Assembly: GCA_034696485.1 (NCBI GenBank)
Contig: JAQIWT010000025.1
Location: forward strand, 1 to 55,470
DNA from: Isohypsibius dastychi
Lineage: Eukaryota; Tardigrada; Eutardigrada; Parachela; Isohypsibiidae
DNA: 55,470 bases
Reading direction: 5' to 3'
Numbering within the stretch: position 1 is the first letter of the stretch; each line of letters begins with the position of its first letter. The notes beneath the pieces are model-generated. The model was not told where the DNA came from. It saw nothing but the letters and a program-made list of their open reading frames with translations, and searched no databases. Shown here in pieces: positions 32,380 through 44,011 of this stretch. Position numbers and translations under genes: made by a program.

Positions 32380-32690
32380 ACTAACTTCGCTCTTAAGAAA
32401 ATGATCTTCGATCAGATTTACCGGTTCGATTAAGGCATCCAAAATTACGGTCTTAACAACAGAATCCAGCTCTTTCTCGGTATATTCTGGCAGCGTACAT
32501 GCAAACCTAGCATGCAAAGACTCATCACGAGCGATCAAGTCATTTAAAAACGTTAGACCTGTTAAGAAAGGTTTTTACTTCAAACAAACAAAATGAGAGA
32601 ACATCTGCAAAAAATAATTATCTTGACCACCGCAAATGCAACACGTCTGTTCGGTTAAAGTGAATTCTTGTTTCTGATAAACTCCCTGAT
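32380..32690 (-). pseudogene. Ribonucleotide reductase R2 fragment, copy 2
   Basis: On the minus strand, LIARDESLHARFACTLPEY (about 32550-32490) matches the R2 iron-ligand segment ISRDEGLHxxFAC and is nearly the same as the copy at 9.1 kb. VVKTVILDALIEPVNLIED then follows the helix that R2 has after it. Just upstream, FAVVKIIIFC is the remnant of the AxVEGIFFSG helix, with its Glu ligand replaced by Lys. Compared with copy 1, about 550 bp upstream are deleted and the C-terminal third is missing. It is non-coding. Confidence 0.75.
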
Positions 32691-32699
32691 TTCATTCAA

Positions 32700-33200
32700 C
32701 AAAAACTCGGATAATTTACGAAATGAATATTATCCAGGAAACACCCGTTTCATGCTTTTAACGCTGCTCTTACACATTGGACAGTCTTTTATTACGTCTC
32801 TTTCCCTCTGGGCTGAGAACCTCTGGAAACCTCCTTGGGAAACAATGGAATGCCCACATGGGATAATAATAACAACATTGCGACGTTCAAACGTGATAAC
32901 TGGTACCTGCAGTTTGAAAGCCAGCCACTACAAACTTGACAAAACGGTAACGCTCACTCATGCAATAAGCTCACCGCAACCGACGTATTTTAGAAAAAAA
33001 ACAGCATCGCAACGTTTTCGGTACGAAACTCGCAGCTTAAACATCATCCCCCCCCCCTCTATCACGTCTTATTCCCTGCCCACCTCTACGTTAACTGCCT
33101 CTGACCGCCTTTGCCAGTTGCCACCAAAAATCGTTTTGTTCGCACTCGTCTCCCTAAGTTCTATCCCAAAACTGTTTACTTGTTTTAATATCCGATTCTA
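32700..33200. other. Duplicated flank, then no recognisable gene
   Basis: Positions 32725-32880 continue the match to 9800-9960. From 32880 to 33200 I see only short unsupported ORFs and a run of ten C (33048-33057). Confidence 0.45.
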
Positions 33201-33288
33201 ACGTTTTGCGTGCAGTTGTCCAAAAATTGTGTTTTCTTCATTTGTCCAGACCAGAATTATAGAATTTACAATCTTCGGTTGTTCAGAA

Positions 33289-34014
33289 TGACCCGAAGCC
33301 GAAGAATCGGAGAATTGCCACCTGCAAATCGGCAGTTCATGCGCGGAGCTGGTCGTGGAAAAGGCCCATTGCCTAAGCAGCCACGAAAGCGGCAAACCCA
33401 AAGCAATACCACCAGAAATCAGGCATGGCAGCTTTGAGAGAAATCTACACCTTGCAGCATTCCAAGAATTTTCTCATCCGCAAAATGCTGTTTTGTCGAC
33501 TTGCGCGAGAGATCACCGCCAAGACACAGAGTGACAAGTCCGCAGTTTTCAACCTGCTGCACTCTCTTGCCTGCATGTAGGAATGTTTTCTCTGCTGATA
33601 TTCTTACCAAATAGGTTGGATTCGACCGCCCACAGATCATTATTTATATCACCTTCGCAGGAGGCGTCTGAAGCCTTCCTGGTCAGTTTCTTCGAACTCT
33701 CGAATCCAATGGCGATCCATCGTAACTGCGTGACCATCATGTCGAAAGACATGCATCTTGTGATGACGGCAAATAATATGGGTTGGGGACCTGACTTTCC
33801 GGCACACTTTGCTGACGCGAGTCCCGCTCTTAACCTGCTTCATCGCCATGTATTGCGCCTCAAACCATTGCCTTCAGTAACGAGTGCTGCTAGAGTTGAA
33901 CGAGCTGAAGTTGCTGCTGGGATTAAAGGAGCTAGATTTGAAGTAGCTGAACCAGCTGCTGGAGCTGGAGAAGCAGAAGTGGCGGAAAATGAGGATGAAA
34001 ACAATGCGGCATAG
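33289..34014 (+). CDS. Divergent histone H3-fold protein (CenH3-like candidate)
   Basis: Three segments match histone H3 in order. AALREIYTLQHSKNFLIRK leads into CRLAREI (33431-33500), matching VALREIRRYQKSTELLIRK and QRLVREI. SQEASEAFLVSFFE then AIHRNCVTIMSKDMHL (33658-33770) match the long helix 2 and the AIHAKRVTIMPKDIQL segment. A basic N-terminal stretch begins MTRSRR at 33289. Frames can be joined by introns 33352-33431 (80 nt, weak donor) and 33577-33635 (59 nt), giving a longer loop 1/helix 2 start than in H3; an acceptor at 33660 is an alternative. After helix 3 comes a unique Ala/Glu-rich acidic tail of about 60 residues ending at 34014. Centromeric H3 proteins also have divergent tails and a longer loop 1. 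If the splices are wrong, the gene has two frameshifts and is a pseudogene. Confidence 0.55.
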
Positions 34015-34312
34015 CCAAGGATCACATCGTTCCTGAACAACAGATAAATGTTTGCATCTAGCATTGGATCTTTTTATTTCCCGTACATTTGTTTTCTTTA
34101 TTTGAACGTCTGAAGAACTACGTTTGAATTGTTACTCTCTTTGTTTACAATTCTAATCAGATCGTCCCGAGCTCGTTACGAATCATCCATCGGTCACCCA
34201 CCAAACACTACGAGAACCGCGGCCGGGTAAATTATGTCAGAAACCGTGCAAAGCCAGATATTCCAGAGCAACTTCGTTGGTATCGTATTTCGGTATGGAA
34301 AAGTTAGAGGCG

Positions 34313-35545
34313 CATCGGGGTATGGAATACATGGCCTGGATACAGAAAGTCCTTTGAGATCGCACGAACCGTGTGGATTACAGCTCCGACATTGTGAATT
34401 TTCTGCTGGGCGAAATAATCTTGGATATCGTGCCATTTAGTCGCCTGACTTCTCGTCATACGATGCCCACCAACACCACGGAGTATTCAATTCAAAATTC
34501 GATCATTTGCTTCTCTTCTTTCTTCGGTTCATACGGATTGAATTCAGATCGGCTGATGATAACATTCGAGGAGAATTTCTATCGCCTTCTGCCTGGATGG
34601 CGCACAATCGCGTCGGTGTTCACGGAATCGATCTTTTATGCAAGTGTGGCTGATGGATGCCGTGGAGGAAACGGACCACTTCTTGTTTACCGGACTACTG
34701 AAATTTGTTTCGAACATTGGGAAGTGCTACTTATCTGACCGTGATCCCTTTCAAGATCAAGCTCCGCTAGACGATGCCATCTGGCTGCAACAGGACAATG
34801 TCGCAATCATCAGCTATCTACTGGAGTACTGCAGAGCACAGCCAGAGAACACACAACAGCTGTTCTCAACTATAGAGAAACTAAAAGCTGCACATCCTGA
34901 AGTTGCCGTTTCGCTAGCAAGCAAAGAGGGTACCGATCACCGCTGAAAGTGTCACCAAGCTATGTGACGTCACTGATGACATCTCTTTCATTATTCAATT
35001 TGCTGGGACCGTCAACGACAAGTCTAAACTAACGCTGATTGCTTCCGCATGCCTGGGAAGAATCATGCTTCCAGAAGCTATGAACCTGTATCTGCGGTGT
35101 GAAGAATTTAGCCGCCACTCTCCGGTGTTCGAGAAAGTTGAAGGACAAGAGTTTTGTACAATAGTATCTAATGATTGCGTACCTCACTTCCGCATCAGGA
35201 GTTCTGAAAGATGTGGATGTTGAAAAAGAGCTTGTTGCGGCGAATCGCATGGCTGCCATCGCAATGAGCAGGAAATTCAAGGAAGGACAATTAGGTTCGG
35301 ATGTGGAGGATGATTCATTTGTCCTATGTTGTGAGCGGGAAAAAACGTGGCATTACTGCCTTGTGGTCATTTGGGCTGCTGTACGAGCTGCGGTGAGAAA
35401 CTCAGTATTTGACCGTTCTGTTCAACTGTTATCCCCAGCAGACAGCGAATTTTCTGAACCTGAGTTCATGAAGTATCGATGTCATCACTATATAAACAAC
35501 TTCATCCCTTTTCTATCGAACCCTGATTCTAATATTTTTCCATAG
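34313..35545 (+). pseudogene. FEM-1-like/RING gene, truncated copy 3
   Basis: This stretch is a close relative of exon 2 of the intact gene at 48112-49278. It keeps VSNIGKCYLS, DNVAIISYLLEYC, ISTLA-like helices and VEKELVAANRMAAIAMS, and its 3' flank matches to about 35870 (partner about 49570). The ankyrin exon is missing. The RING is destroyed: after VEDDSFVLCCEREK a frameshift turns the zinc-ligand region into another frame. Several other frameshifts occur, for example near 34440 and 34940. Nucleotide similarity is higher to the 47-49 kb copy than to the 42-44 kb copy, so it is the younger duplicate. Confidence 0.85.
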
Positions 35546-35549
35546 ATAA

Positions 35550-36300
35550 AAGATTGAAATGTGAAATCAAAGCGAATAAATCGGTCCCGTGTGAAAATAA
35601 TACATAGTACGAAACATTCTCAGTACCAATATAGACAACATTTCCTTGGTCTGAAATCATGTTTGACAGTGATCGCCCTTCCCATCCGAGTTCATGTCCA
35701 CAGTTCTCACTATGGCCAAGAGCAAAATCTCTCGTGAGGAGCCTGTAGCAGTAGCTCTGTCTAACGCCAGTGGCGTATGGCTCACGAATTTTTTTGGTTT
35801 ATCTAAATCGTGGCGAGACCCTCCAAACGCGAGACTGATTTGATAGGAATCAAAGATATAGTTAGGACACCACGTTGTATTTTACAAGCAAGGTTTGGAA
35901 TCGAGATTCTTCAATTTCGAAACCGCGGGGCGATTCCAGGCCAAGTATATCACAGAGCTTGGAAACGTGAACCAAGACAGACGGATGAAAACTACGACAT
36001 TATTACCTTTGCTGAGCTGCGTGAGTTCGAAGATAGCCTGATCCTGATATCAAGCCGACCGCCGACGTGGGCCGATTCCTGTCAAGCTGCGAAACGCCAC
36101 TCAAGTCTTTCCTTACGGATAGCTGCACCGGGACTTGAAAGACCGTAGAACTGCAGGGCAGCAGCGCAGCTTTACTGTCGCATTTTCTAGCTTTCATCCT
36201 GGAAAAGTGCCAACCCGGTGCTAATAAAAGGCCTAGGAATATGGATAAATAATCCTATGTGTATGGAAGGCTCTTCAATCCATACGCGAAGGACCGGCAG
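35550..36300. other. Duplicated 3' flank, then no recognisable gene
   Basis: Up to about 35870 the sequence matches the flank of the intact FEM-1-like/RING gene. AATAAA occurs near 35575. An ORF at 35810-36148 has no recognisable domain. Confidence 0.4.
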
Positions 36301-36950
36301 TCATAGGAATACCGTATGGATGAATGACAAGGAGGTCCTATTGAATCCGTAGCGGTTGATAGCACAGCAGACGCTCCCATATTCACACCATAGCGAAAAA
36401 ACCAAACAGAGTGTTCAGTACCGAATTTATTCCATATTGTTCTCACACGCTCACTTCCGGTTTGCAAATACGAAACAACAAAACTGAGCTCCAGATCCAA
36501 AAAAGGAGAACATCAAGAAAACTTGTGGTTACTTTCTGCTCTTTAAATCAGAAAAAAATGCGAATCTCTGCATTTAATCGAAATAACATTCCATTTAATC
36601 ATCCTCACTTCCGCTGTCTGATTCCTCGTTCCGACTGCAATTCTGATCCGAGCCTGAAAAACTTGCTGAAGCCGATGAGGACTTTAGCTGCACGGACGCT
36701 TCTTTCGATTTCCAGTCACGATCGTACGATTTCCGGCAAGTCTGCAGAAATGACCGCAATTTTGTGTGGATTTCGCTTTGTTTCGGGATATCCGATTTCA
36801 ATCCCAAACAAAATTGTTTGACGAAGTCTGCAATCAAGCAATACTTTATTCAGATCTATCATAAATCCCAACAAACAAAATTGAGAATACCACTCTAGCA
36901 AAATTACGAAAGTCCAAATAAATGCGTCGTCTCAAAGATCAGAATTTTTT

Positions 36951-38022
36951 CTACAGATGAAAAGTACCGTAAATGATTTCCATTTTAGCAGGATCCAAAG
37001 GTGATCTTTCAGCTGGGGAGACTTGAGCTCCTTTTGTGGTTGTACATGATGAAATAAGCTCCTTCACGGAAAACATCTTATTCATTGCACGTGCCAGTGC
37101 CATCTTCCAGAACTTTTCTCCTGCACATTCATCCTGAAATTGTATACATAAACCAATCGTACCATCTAGTTCAAAATGAGCTTGATTCACCAGCAGCTTT
37201 TCGACGGTCCAATTTGCAACGGTAGAACTCTTGGTTTGAAACTGCTTGATCATTTCAGCTTTCGCGTCATCGAACTGATCTTGACGAATGAAAATTTCTT
37301 CAAATCCAGTCAGCTTGCCTTTTAGCGCGATCAGCATTTCTTTCAGCTCCTTAAAATGAACAAAATCATGCCAAATCACAAACTGTCTTGAAATCAAACT
37401 CACCATGTTGTCTTGCTCCAGCTTGATGACTTTTGGTACGATTTCTTGTAATTCCTCGAGTTTTCTTTTTATGCTTGCACATTCGATGGTCAATACCTGG
37501 TAAATCACATATACCAAGCAGAAAAAACATGTTTTTCGAGTACGCTCACCTCCGTTTGCTTCGCATCAGCGCTTAAATCATCTTTAGCATCTTTTTCAGC
37601 GGGAGAATCAATCGAAGCACTATCTCCCTCCACGACATTCTGAAACAGTTGCTTCAGGAAACAATTTTTGAAGCCAAGCAATACTTTGTACTTACTTTCT
37701 TCAAAGTCAGGCCGTGCTTTAGAGCAAACGTTCGTCCCAATAAGACCAATTCATTCTCCATGTTGGCTGAAGCAGACTTGGCAGTTCTACTGTGGCTAAC
37801 GTCTGCAATTACTATTGTCATTGAGGATTCTTAAAATAAATCATAAGATTCACCTAGGCTGAGATGAACAGCGACCGCAGTATATTCCTCCGTCGAATTT
37901 CTCCATTTGATTCGTCCCAAATCACCAACTTTGGGATACGGAGTCGTATCAGGTCGTAAAAACTTCCCAACTGGCCTGACAACTAGCGTGTCATCTTTGT
38001 TACAATAAACGACGAGACTCAT
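36951..38022 (-). CDS. BEN-domain coiled-coil protein of the transposon, five exons
   Basis: Exons at 38022-37854, 37802-37696, 37639-37550, 37496-37404 and 37349-36951 join in frame at canonical GT-AG introns of about 50-56 nt. The N-terminus (MSLVVYCNKDDTLVVRPVGK, then GDLGRIKW) resembles the small beta-rich module often preceding BEN domains in invertebrate proteins. The centre is a coiled coil (IKRKLEELQEIVPKVIKLEQ; ELKEMLIALKGKL). The C-terminus is a BEN domain, with KMALARAMNKMFSVKELISS followed by LDPAKMEIIYGTF. It has about 285 residues. BEN domains bind DNA. Lying beside a TNP2-like gene on the same strand, it is well placed to be the element's second, DNA-binding protein, in the role of TnpA in En/Spm; that role is inference. 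Confidence 0.75.
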
Positions 38023-38598
38023 CTTCAGGAATCAGGATGGAATACTGATGAAAATACTGATGAAATCCTCGAAGAACCTTCGATAAAGTGTGAGATTAAG
38101 TTGAGCGGCAAAGCAAGTTTGATCGACTTGATTGACTTCCCTACTGGTGAGTGGGTAAGATTGAGGGGGGGGGGGGGGGTGTCGACGTTACGTCTCCCAG
38201 TACCCGCCTAAGAAATTGTTTTCGATCCAGAGTAATTTTCCGATTGCTCACTAAAATTTTGTTTTACATCGAATCCGTCCACAAAAATCAATTGTCGAGT
38301 GCGACATATTCTTCTTCGATATTTTGAGGTGAAAACATGAGCTGGTCTTTTGAATCGACGAGTTTATTTCAGAATAATACAGATTTCCAACTGGTTGCTC
38401 TCTTATCAGAAGTTTCATATTGCCAATAAACAATACAGTATTCTATTTGCAGTTCTCTTATATAAAAACATGGCGTCATCAATGATGCAGATGGGTCAAT
38501 GTAGCAGTCTCTCAAATAAAGAAAAATTATGACTGCACAAACTGACAAATATTGAAACACAATTAACTGATATATTTAGTGTATTATATAACTGGGAT

Positions 38599-40546
38599 TT
38601 ACTTTTTGGATCGCACTTTGAATATATGTGAGAGTGAAACTCTACCAAACTCAACAATTTCCGGGATTAGTTCCACCCCGATGAGGATCAGACGAGGGCA
38701 AGTTGAACAGCTCACTATCTTTTTGGTATAAAATAACTTGTCCACACCATCGTTGTTTTTTCGCTTGATCAGGAATGTCGAAGCCTGTTTCTTTGTCGCT
38801 CTTCTGTAGTCTTCAGACCAGATTACATTGCATCCGAAGTCTACTTGGGAGAAGTACTGAAGATTGTGGGCATGACAGGATAAATCAGTGTACGCATCCG
38901 GAGCAACTGCTGTTGGCTTTGAGTATGATTTCCATCCGACACCTTCGAATGCAACTCGACATCTTTGAACAAGGACATACATTAAGACTACCGTTTCACT
39001 CTGAGTAATAGGAGGAATCCCCTTGGAGCCATTTACTGGATTCTTCTCAGTTGCTCGGGAGGCATCGACTGCAAGCGACTCACTCGTCCTTCTTGGATAG
39101 TTTTGAATGTCCCAGTAGCTTCGACAGTGCCCTTTCCCAGAAGTGACAGTCTTTCCCGGCACTTCACATATCGGACATCCGCAATTCCCGTTGTGACGCA
39201 TCGCATTTCGGGCGTCCGCTTTCGCTGGGGTGTCAGCAGTGATTGCGGTTATTCCGATCTTGACAGTGAATTTGGTTCCATTCAAACTCAGCTGAAGTTC
39301 TGTAAATACATAAATAATTTCACAAATTCAACGTTGAAATCATGTAACGCACCGGAACTGTTGATGGAATCAATTTCATCCTGTAGTGAATGGAACACAG
39401 CTTTGAATGGGGGGTCTTTCTTGTTTCCTTTTTTTCCCTCCCAGAGTGCAAAAAAGAAACAGTTGCGCTCCAAAAATCTATAAAAAGCACAATCTCAACA
39501 TTTTGAAAGTTTTTCGAATGTATTTTACATACCTGTCATCTTTCTGAATTTCGTTGCAAGTTAAAAAGAATGGCCAGACTGATGCATCACTGTCCTCAAA
39601 CATGCTGACACCATCAAAATTCAGGGTAAAGGTAAGCGGTTGACTGGCTGGGTATTCGGAAAGAAGTCTGTTAACAACTCGCTGGTGATACTCTCCATCA
39701 GAGCAATCTGGGATGTAGCCGTTTTTCCGGTAGTCAGCAGCGCACCACACAACAATCTTCTCACCTGAAAATGTTTTGTTTAAAGTCGCACGTATCTTCC
39801 CGACAGATGAAACATACGCTGAATAATGTTCTTCATCTGGGGCTGTAATGTCGTCCGTGAAAAAACGTCGGCTGGCTGAATGTCGTCGCTGGAATGACAA
39901 ACTTGAAGTAGTTGTCAACCTGAAGAACCTGTCAGCTTTACCATTCCGGTGTACATTCTGTTCCGTTCCCTTCGGATAAACATGAGCGACATCTTAGAAC
40001 TTTCATAACTTCCGGTGTTATATCAAAATGGTGCGTAATTTCTTCCCGTTTAACTCGATCAAAATCAAGATTCAGTTTCAGCAAGTTCAGTATGTTGAGA
40101 ATTCCACGTTGAGATATCCCATGGGCGAGCTGAATTTTTTTCAATAGATCTCTTGGATTAGCATCAATAGCCGGCGTTTGTAGGACTGTCGTGCTGGATT
40201 GCGGTATGATTTCTGTACCGGAAATGTCCGCATCGAACTCGCTTTCAGAATCAGAGGTGACTGGATTAGCTTCGCCCACCAGACTGCCACCTGAAGTCAA
40301 AATTCTTGTTGCTTCACCAAAAAAGATATAAATATTCTTACTGGGTTCTGCGGTCGATGGTGATCGAGAACGTTCCCGCGAAGTCAGATGAAATTTTCTG
40401 GCATGCGCTCGTGCATTTTTCCTGTGCTTGATAACTGCTGTACAGTGTTTGCAGTTGTAGACGCCGCCGATCAATTCAAGGTAGCTCATCTCAAGGTCAA
40501 CCTGGTACTTCCTCGCAGTTCCACCCTTCCCAGTTCGGTTAACCAT
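38599..40546 (-). CDS. TNP2-like transposase, about four exons
   Basis: Exon 1 (from 40546) starts MVNRTGKGGTARKYQ and carries a zinc-finger-like YNCKHC with AHARKFH. Exon 2 (to 39533) holds LTFTLNFDGVSMFEDSD then VWPFFLTCNEI, the FNxDGxxxFxSSxxxxWPxxLxxNE block of TNP2-type transposases. Exon 3 (39477-39353) has FFFALWEGKK and an acidic helix. Exon 4 (39299-38599) has ADTPAKADARNAMRHNGNCG followed by CPICEVPGK, the DxPAR...HNGxxGCxxC motif of the family. Introns 39478-39532 and 39300-39352 are canonical and keep frame. The exon 1/2 junction is unresolved: one in-frame canonical choice gives only a 22-nt intron, others about 120 nt. Length (about 600 residues) is within the range for animal TNP2-like proteins. 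Confidence 0.7.
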
Positions 40547-40889
40547 TTCACACGAAGATCGATCAAAATTCCTTGAGTCTGAGATTTGCTCGTAGCACTT
40601 GAGCTCGTATTAATATCATATTTTTACGATCGCTTCCGGTTGGAGTAGAAACTATGCATTCCATACGCGGAGCGCATTAGTAGCTTTCCATCCCAGATTT
40701 TATTCGTATTGTTCTCCAACAGTATTGTCTTATATGGATCTCATAGGGCGCCGAAAACAAGAATAGGGATTTAATACGCCTAGGTTTTACCTATGTAAGC
40801 ATATCAGGCGTTTTTCCGTATTTCGGAATAGGGCCAAGAACGCATACGTGTTTCCTACGGCGAGCTACTTTCCCTACGGTATTCCTATG

Positions 40890-41779
40890 CGGATTTCATC
40901 CATATTCACCGATCAGTTGCTACTGATACTAAGTTCATAGTGATTTTTCAGTCGCATATGGTTTTCCTACGGCGAGCCATATGAATTGCTGCGGATTGCT
41001 GATTATTTCGCGCACCGGGAAAATTACATCTCTCACAATCACAAGATTGTACTAGGCACTGTGATTCCTAGGAAACCACCTCGGAAGTTGGATCTTACAG
41101 TACAGATAACCTGGATCAGCAGTAAATATTTTCTCTTAGTCAATCGGTTTCTAAACACATACTATCAACATCATTTTTCCCAGGTTACAAGTTCACTCAG
41201 AAAGTAACATTCAAAACCCAAACCTACTCTCACGGTAACAGATTCTCAACCATCTTGAACAGATTTTCGAATCAAGTAAATGCAATACCAGGCGTTGCGT
41301 ATTAATCGCACCAAATCCGAAGAGAACTTTACCTTGTTCCGTTCGCCATCTCCATACGCAGCATTGGTACATTTTTGAATATCTTGCGAAAAAGAGAGAT
41401 CGTTCTGTTACCAAAGATGGCAAAGCTCTGACTTTAAGTTTCTTTTGGTTCAATTTGTAGTTTTGCTCGGGTTCTCAGTTTCTGTTTCCACCACAAACTA
41501 AATCAATATTGAGATCAACCATATCTATTGCGGTTTTTGATTCGGCACAGGTTGAGGCCTGAAACAGCCACGAGCTGAACATGATTGATGCTTGCTTGGA
41601 CTAGTTATCTTATCGCGGAACCCAACAATGTCCAGTGGTTTGCATTCATTGCTCTCGGAGCTCTGATAGCCTTCTCGGATGGAATGTCGAGTTTCCGGGT
41701 CATAATTTTTGTTTGCTTTATTTTCACGGATTTGCTGTTGTTTATTTAGCTCTTTCCTGTTGCTGTTCAAGTCTCCGTC
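40890..41779. other. Element flank and upstream region of FEM-1-like gene, no gene seen
   Basis: Positions 40890-40990 still contain 'cctacggcgagc' (second copy of a motif at about 40855) and belong to the transposon flank. From 41000 to 41779 I see no supported coding region. The promoter of the next gene is not recognisable by a TATA box. Confidence 0.4.
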
Positions 41780-44011
41780 ATGAGCCCAGCAAATGATCAG
41801 TTAGTCAACGCTGCACTATCCGGCAATCTGGAATACGTGAAGGAAGTTGCATCCCATGAATGGTTCAACGTCGACAGGAGAGGAGTCATTAGTCTGAATG
41901 GAAATATCAGACGGAATGTCACTGTTTTATGGGCTGCTTGCGCAGGAGGACAATTCGAGGCTGTCCAATATCTAATTACCAATTTCCGTCCAGATCTTGA
42001 GTTTGTTGACTATGAAGGCTGTTCAGTACTTTGGGCGGCGTGCTATGGTGGGAATTCGGATGTTGTCAAGCTGTTGTATTCCAAAAATGATGTTTACTAC
42101 CAACGCTGGGATACACCCCTATCGGCTGCGTGTATGGGAGGGTGGCATGCTGATGTGGTTGCTTATCCGATAAGCAAAAAGCATGATGTCAACGCGCGAC
42201 TCGTGAGTAATCAAACGGTACTCCATATCGCATCCACGGAGGGTCACCAGGTAATCGTCGAAATGTTAATAAATGCAGGCGCTAAACAGCTGAAAGACGA
42301 CTATGGAATGACACCCATCGAGGCTGCTGCGGCAGCCGGGCACGAGAACTGCGTCGACGCCTTCGTCAAGCTTCTGCCCCAAAAACATTCCGAAGAATAT
42401 CTGAAACAAATGAAACTTCTTCTTGCTGCTGGAAAACTGCTAAAAGGTGGTGAAGACTCAAAAGTTCTAACCCGGGAAGCTCATGAACAGCTGGAGTTGA
42501 ACTTTGGTAACCTTGATAGCAACTACGTGCTCACCACGCTGATCAATGTCGGTAGCACGAGATCACTGAAGCCCGGGGAGCTTAAAAACACGGCGCGGGC
42601 GTTTATGATCTATCAACAAATTCTTGGCATGGGAAACCCACATACGATATCCGCGTTGCGTCGGTATTTGCTACTGAAACTGACTGACAAATCCTGTGCA
42701 TTACAGTGGGGGGTACTTTTTGATTCTCTCTCGCAGAATTTCAAGGTAAGGGCTACTGAATTAAATTAACAATTTCGCCAAAGTGGACGTCTATTTTTCC
42801 AGCCATTCGACAGTCAACTGATTATTTCCTTGGAGGCGTACTTGACCTGGCACCAAAAAAGCCAGGCTATACACGACAACAGGTTCACTCTGAGTGAGCT
42901 AACCACATGCCGGAATAGTAACAATGCCAATATGATGATTACACTGCTGGGTGAACTGATCCGTGGATTTAGTGTCACTGGGCGGGTCGCAGAGTCATCG
43001 TTCACCTCACGTTATGAATGTCGGCCCATACTCATATCGAGCTTTGATCAGCTGCTTCGTCTACTTCTTCGGTTAATTCGAGTTGCATGGGCATTAGCTC
43101 CTGACGACGTTCGGAGAGATTTATGTTGGCCTTGCGTGTGAATGGCGCAACATTCCATCGCAGATTCCAAGGGGCGGTCATTCATGCAATTATGGTTGAC
43201 AGATGCAGTAGAAGAAACAGACCACAGTTTGTTTATTGTGTTGCTTAAATATGTGTCGAGCATTTTCAGAGAGGACTTGTTCGAATCAACAGAAAGTTTC
43301 GGTCGTAGTCTTCTTGACAATGCCATTTGCCTGCAACACATCAATGTCGAAATCATCAGCTATCTGCTTGAGCATTCCCCAGCTAGACCAAGGTTATCAC
43401 AACAACTGTTCAACATAATGGAAAGACTTGAAAATATGAATCGGGCTGATATTGCAGTTCTGCTTAGGAAAAGAGTGGACATAACTGCCAGAAGTATCGC
43501 TCAGCTCTGTGCCAACACTGATGATCTTACCTGCATTATTAAATTTGCCGGAACCCTGAGCAACAAGTCTCAAATAACGCATATTGCTGCCGCATGCCTG
43601 CAGAAAAACAAGCTGGCAGATGCTATGAAATTGTATGTGCGGTGTGAAAACTTCACCCGGCGCTCTGAAGTTTTCGAAAAAGCCTGGAAAGATAATACTT
43701 TCACACGATGGACGGATCTGGCAGATTACCTAACCTGTGCGCTGAAAGTATCAAGTGACCCTGCTATTGAAAAAGAACTGGTTACCGCAAATCGCATGTC
43801 TGCGTTAGAAAAGAGTGGAAGATTGAAGGAAGGACAACCGTGCTCTGACTTGGCAGACGATTCATGTGTGATATGCTTCGAGCAGGAGAAGAATGTTGTT
43901 TTTGTGCCTTGTGGACATATGGGCTGCTGCGTCAGCTGCGGAGAGAAAGTGAGCATCTGCCCATTTTGTTCAAAAGCCATCACCAGCAAGCAGCGATTTT
44001 TCCGAACCTGA
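41780..44011 (+). pseudogene. FEM-1-like ankyrin/TPR and IAP-type RING protein, copy 1 (one TGA)
   Basis: Exon 1 (41780-42745) and exon 2 (42803-44011) join in phase 0 across a 57-nt GT-AG intron. Exon 1 encodes about six ankyrin repeats (e.g. VLWAACAGGQFEAVQYLI, TVLHIASTEGHQVIVEMLI) and then the FEM-1-type TPR region (RAFMIYQQILGMGNPHTI). Exon 2 ends in an IAP-type RING from CVICFEQEKNVVFVPCGH to CPFCSKAITSKQRFF. The frame is open for 724 codons except one TGA at 43139-43141, where the intact paralogue has TGG (Trp). The paralogues differ at many sites yet keep frame, so the TGA is recent, or is recoded or edited. Role inferred: E3 ubiquitin ligase with an ankyrin substrate receptor. Confidence 0.85.

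Larger units (their letters stand above)
36302..40889 (-). mobile_element. CACTA/EnSpm-type DNA transposon with TNP2-like and BEN genes
   Basis: A perfect 15-bp inverted repeat ('cataggaataccgta' at 36302-36316, its complement at 40875-40889) brackets two minus-strand genes: a TNP2-like transposase (40546-38599) and a BEN-domain protein (38022-36951). Both flanks are full of related 'ccatacg', 'cctatg' and 'cctacgg' motifs, which resembles the subterminal repeat arrays bound by the DNA-binding protein of plant En/Spm. The true outer termini and the expected short target duplication were not fixed by eye; the element may extend 50-150 bp beyond each arm. Coding regions look nearly intact, so the element could be recent or active. 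Confidence 0.65.

Noticed and set aside
33583-33657. N-terminal MFSLLIFLPNRL sequence as a signal peptide of the H3-like protein
   Set aside because: It overlaps the intron/loop region and precedes H3 helix 2; the H3 homology upstream in another frame makes an internal start unlikely.
41780-42769. A plain ankyrin-repeat protein ending at 42769
   Set aside because: The last eight codons are intronic; a GTAAGG donor at 42746 and a good acceptor at 42801 extend the gene into exon 2.
43139-43141. Selenocysteine or genetic-code change to explain the TGA
   Set aside because: The paralogue has Trp here and TGA elsewhere acts as a stop after normal genes; no SECIS-like hairpin was seen. Editing or pseudogenisation is simpler.
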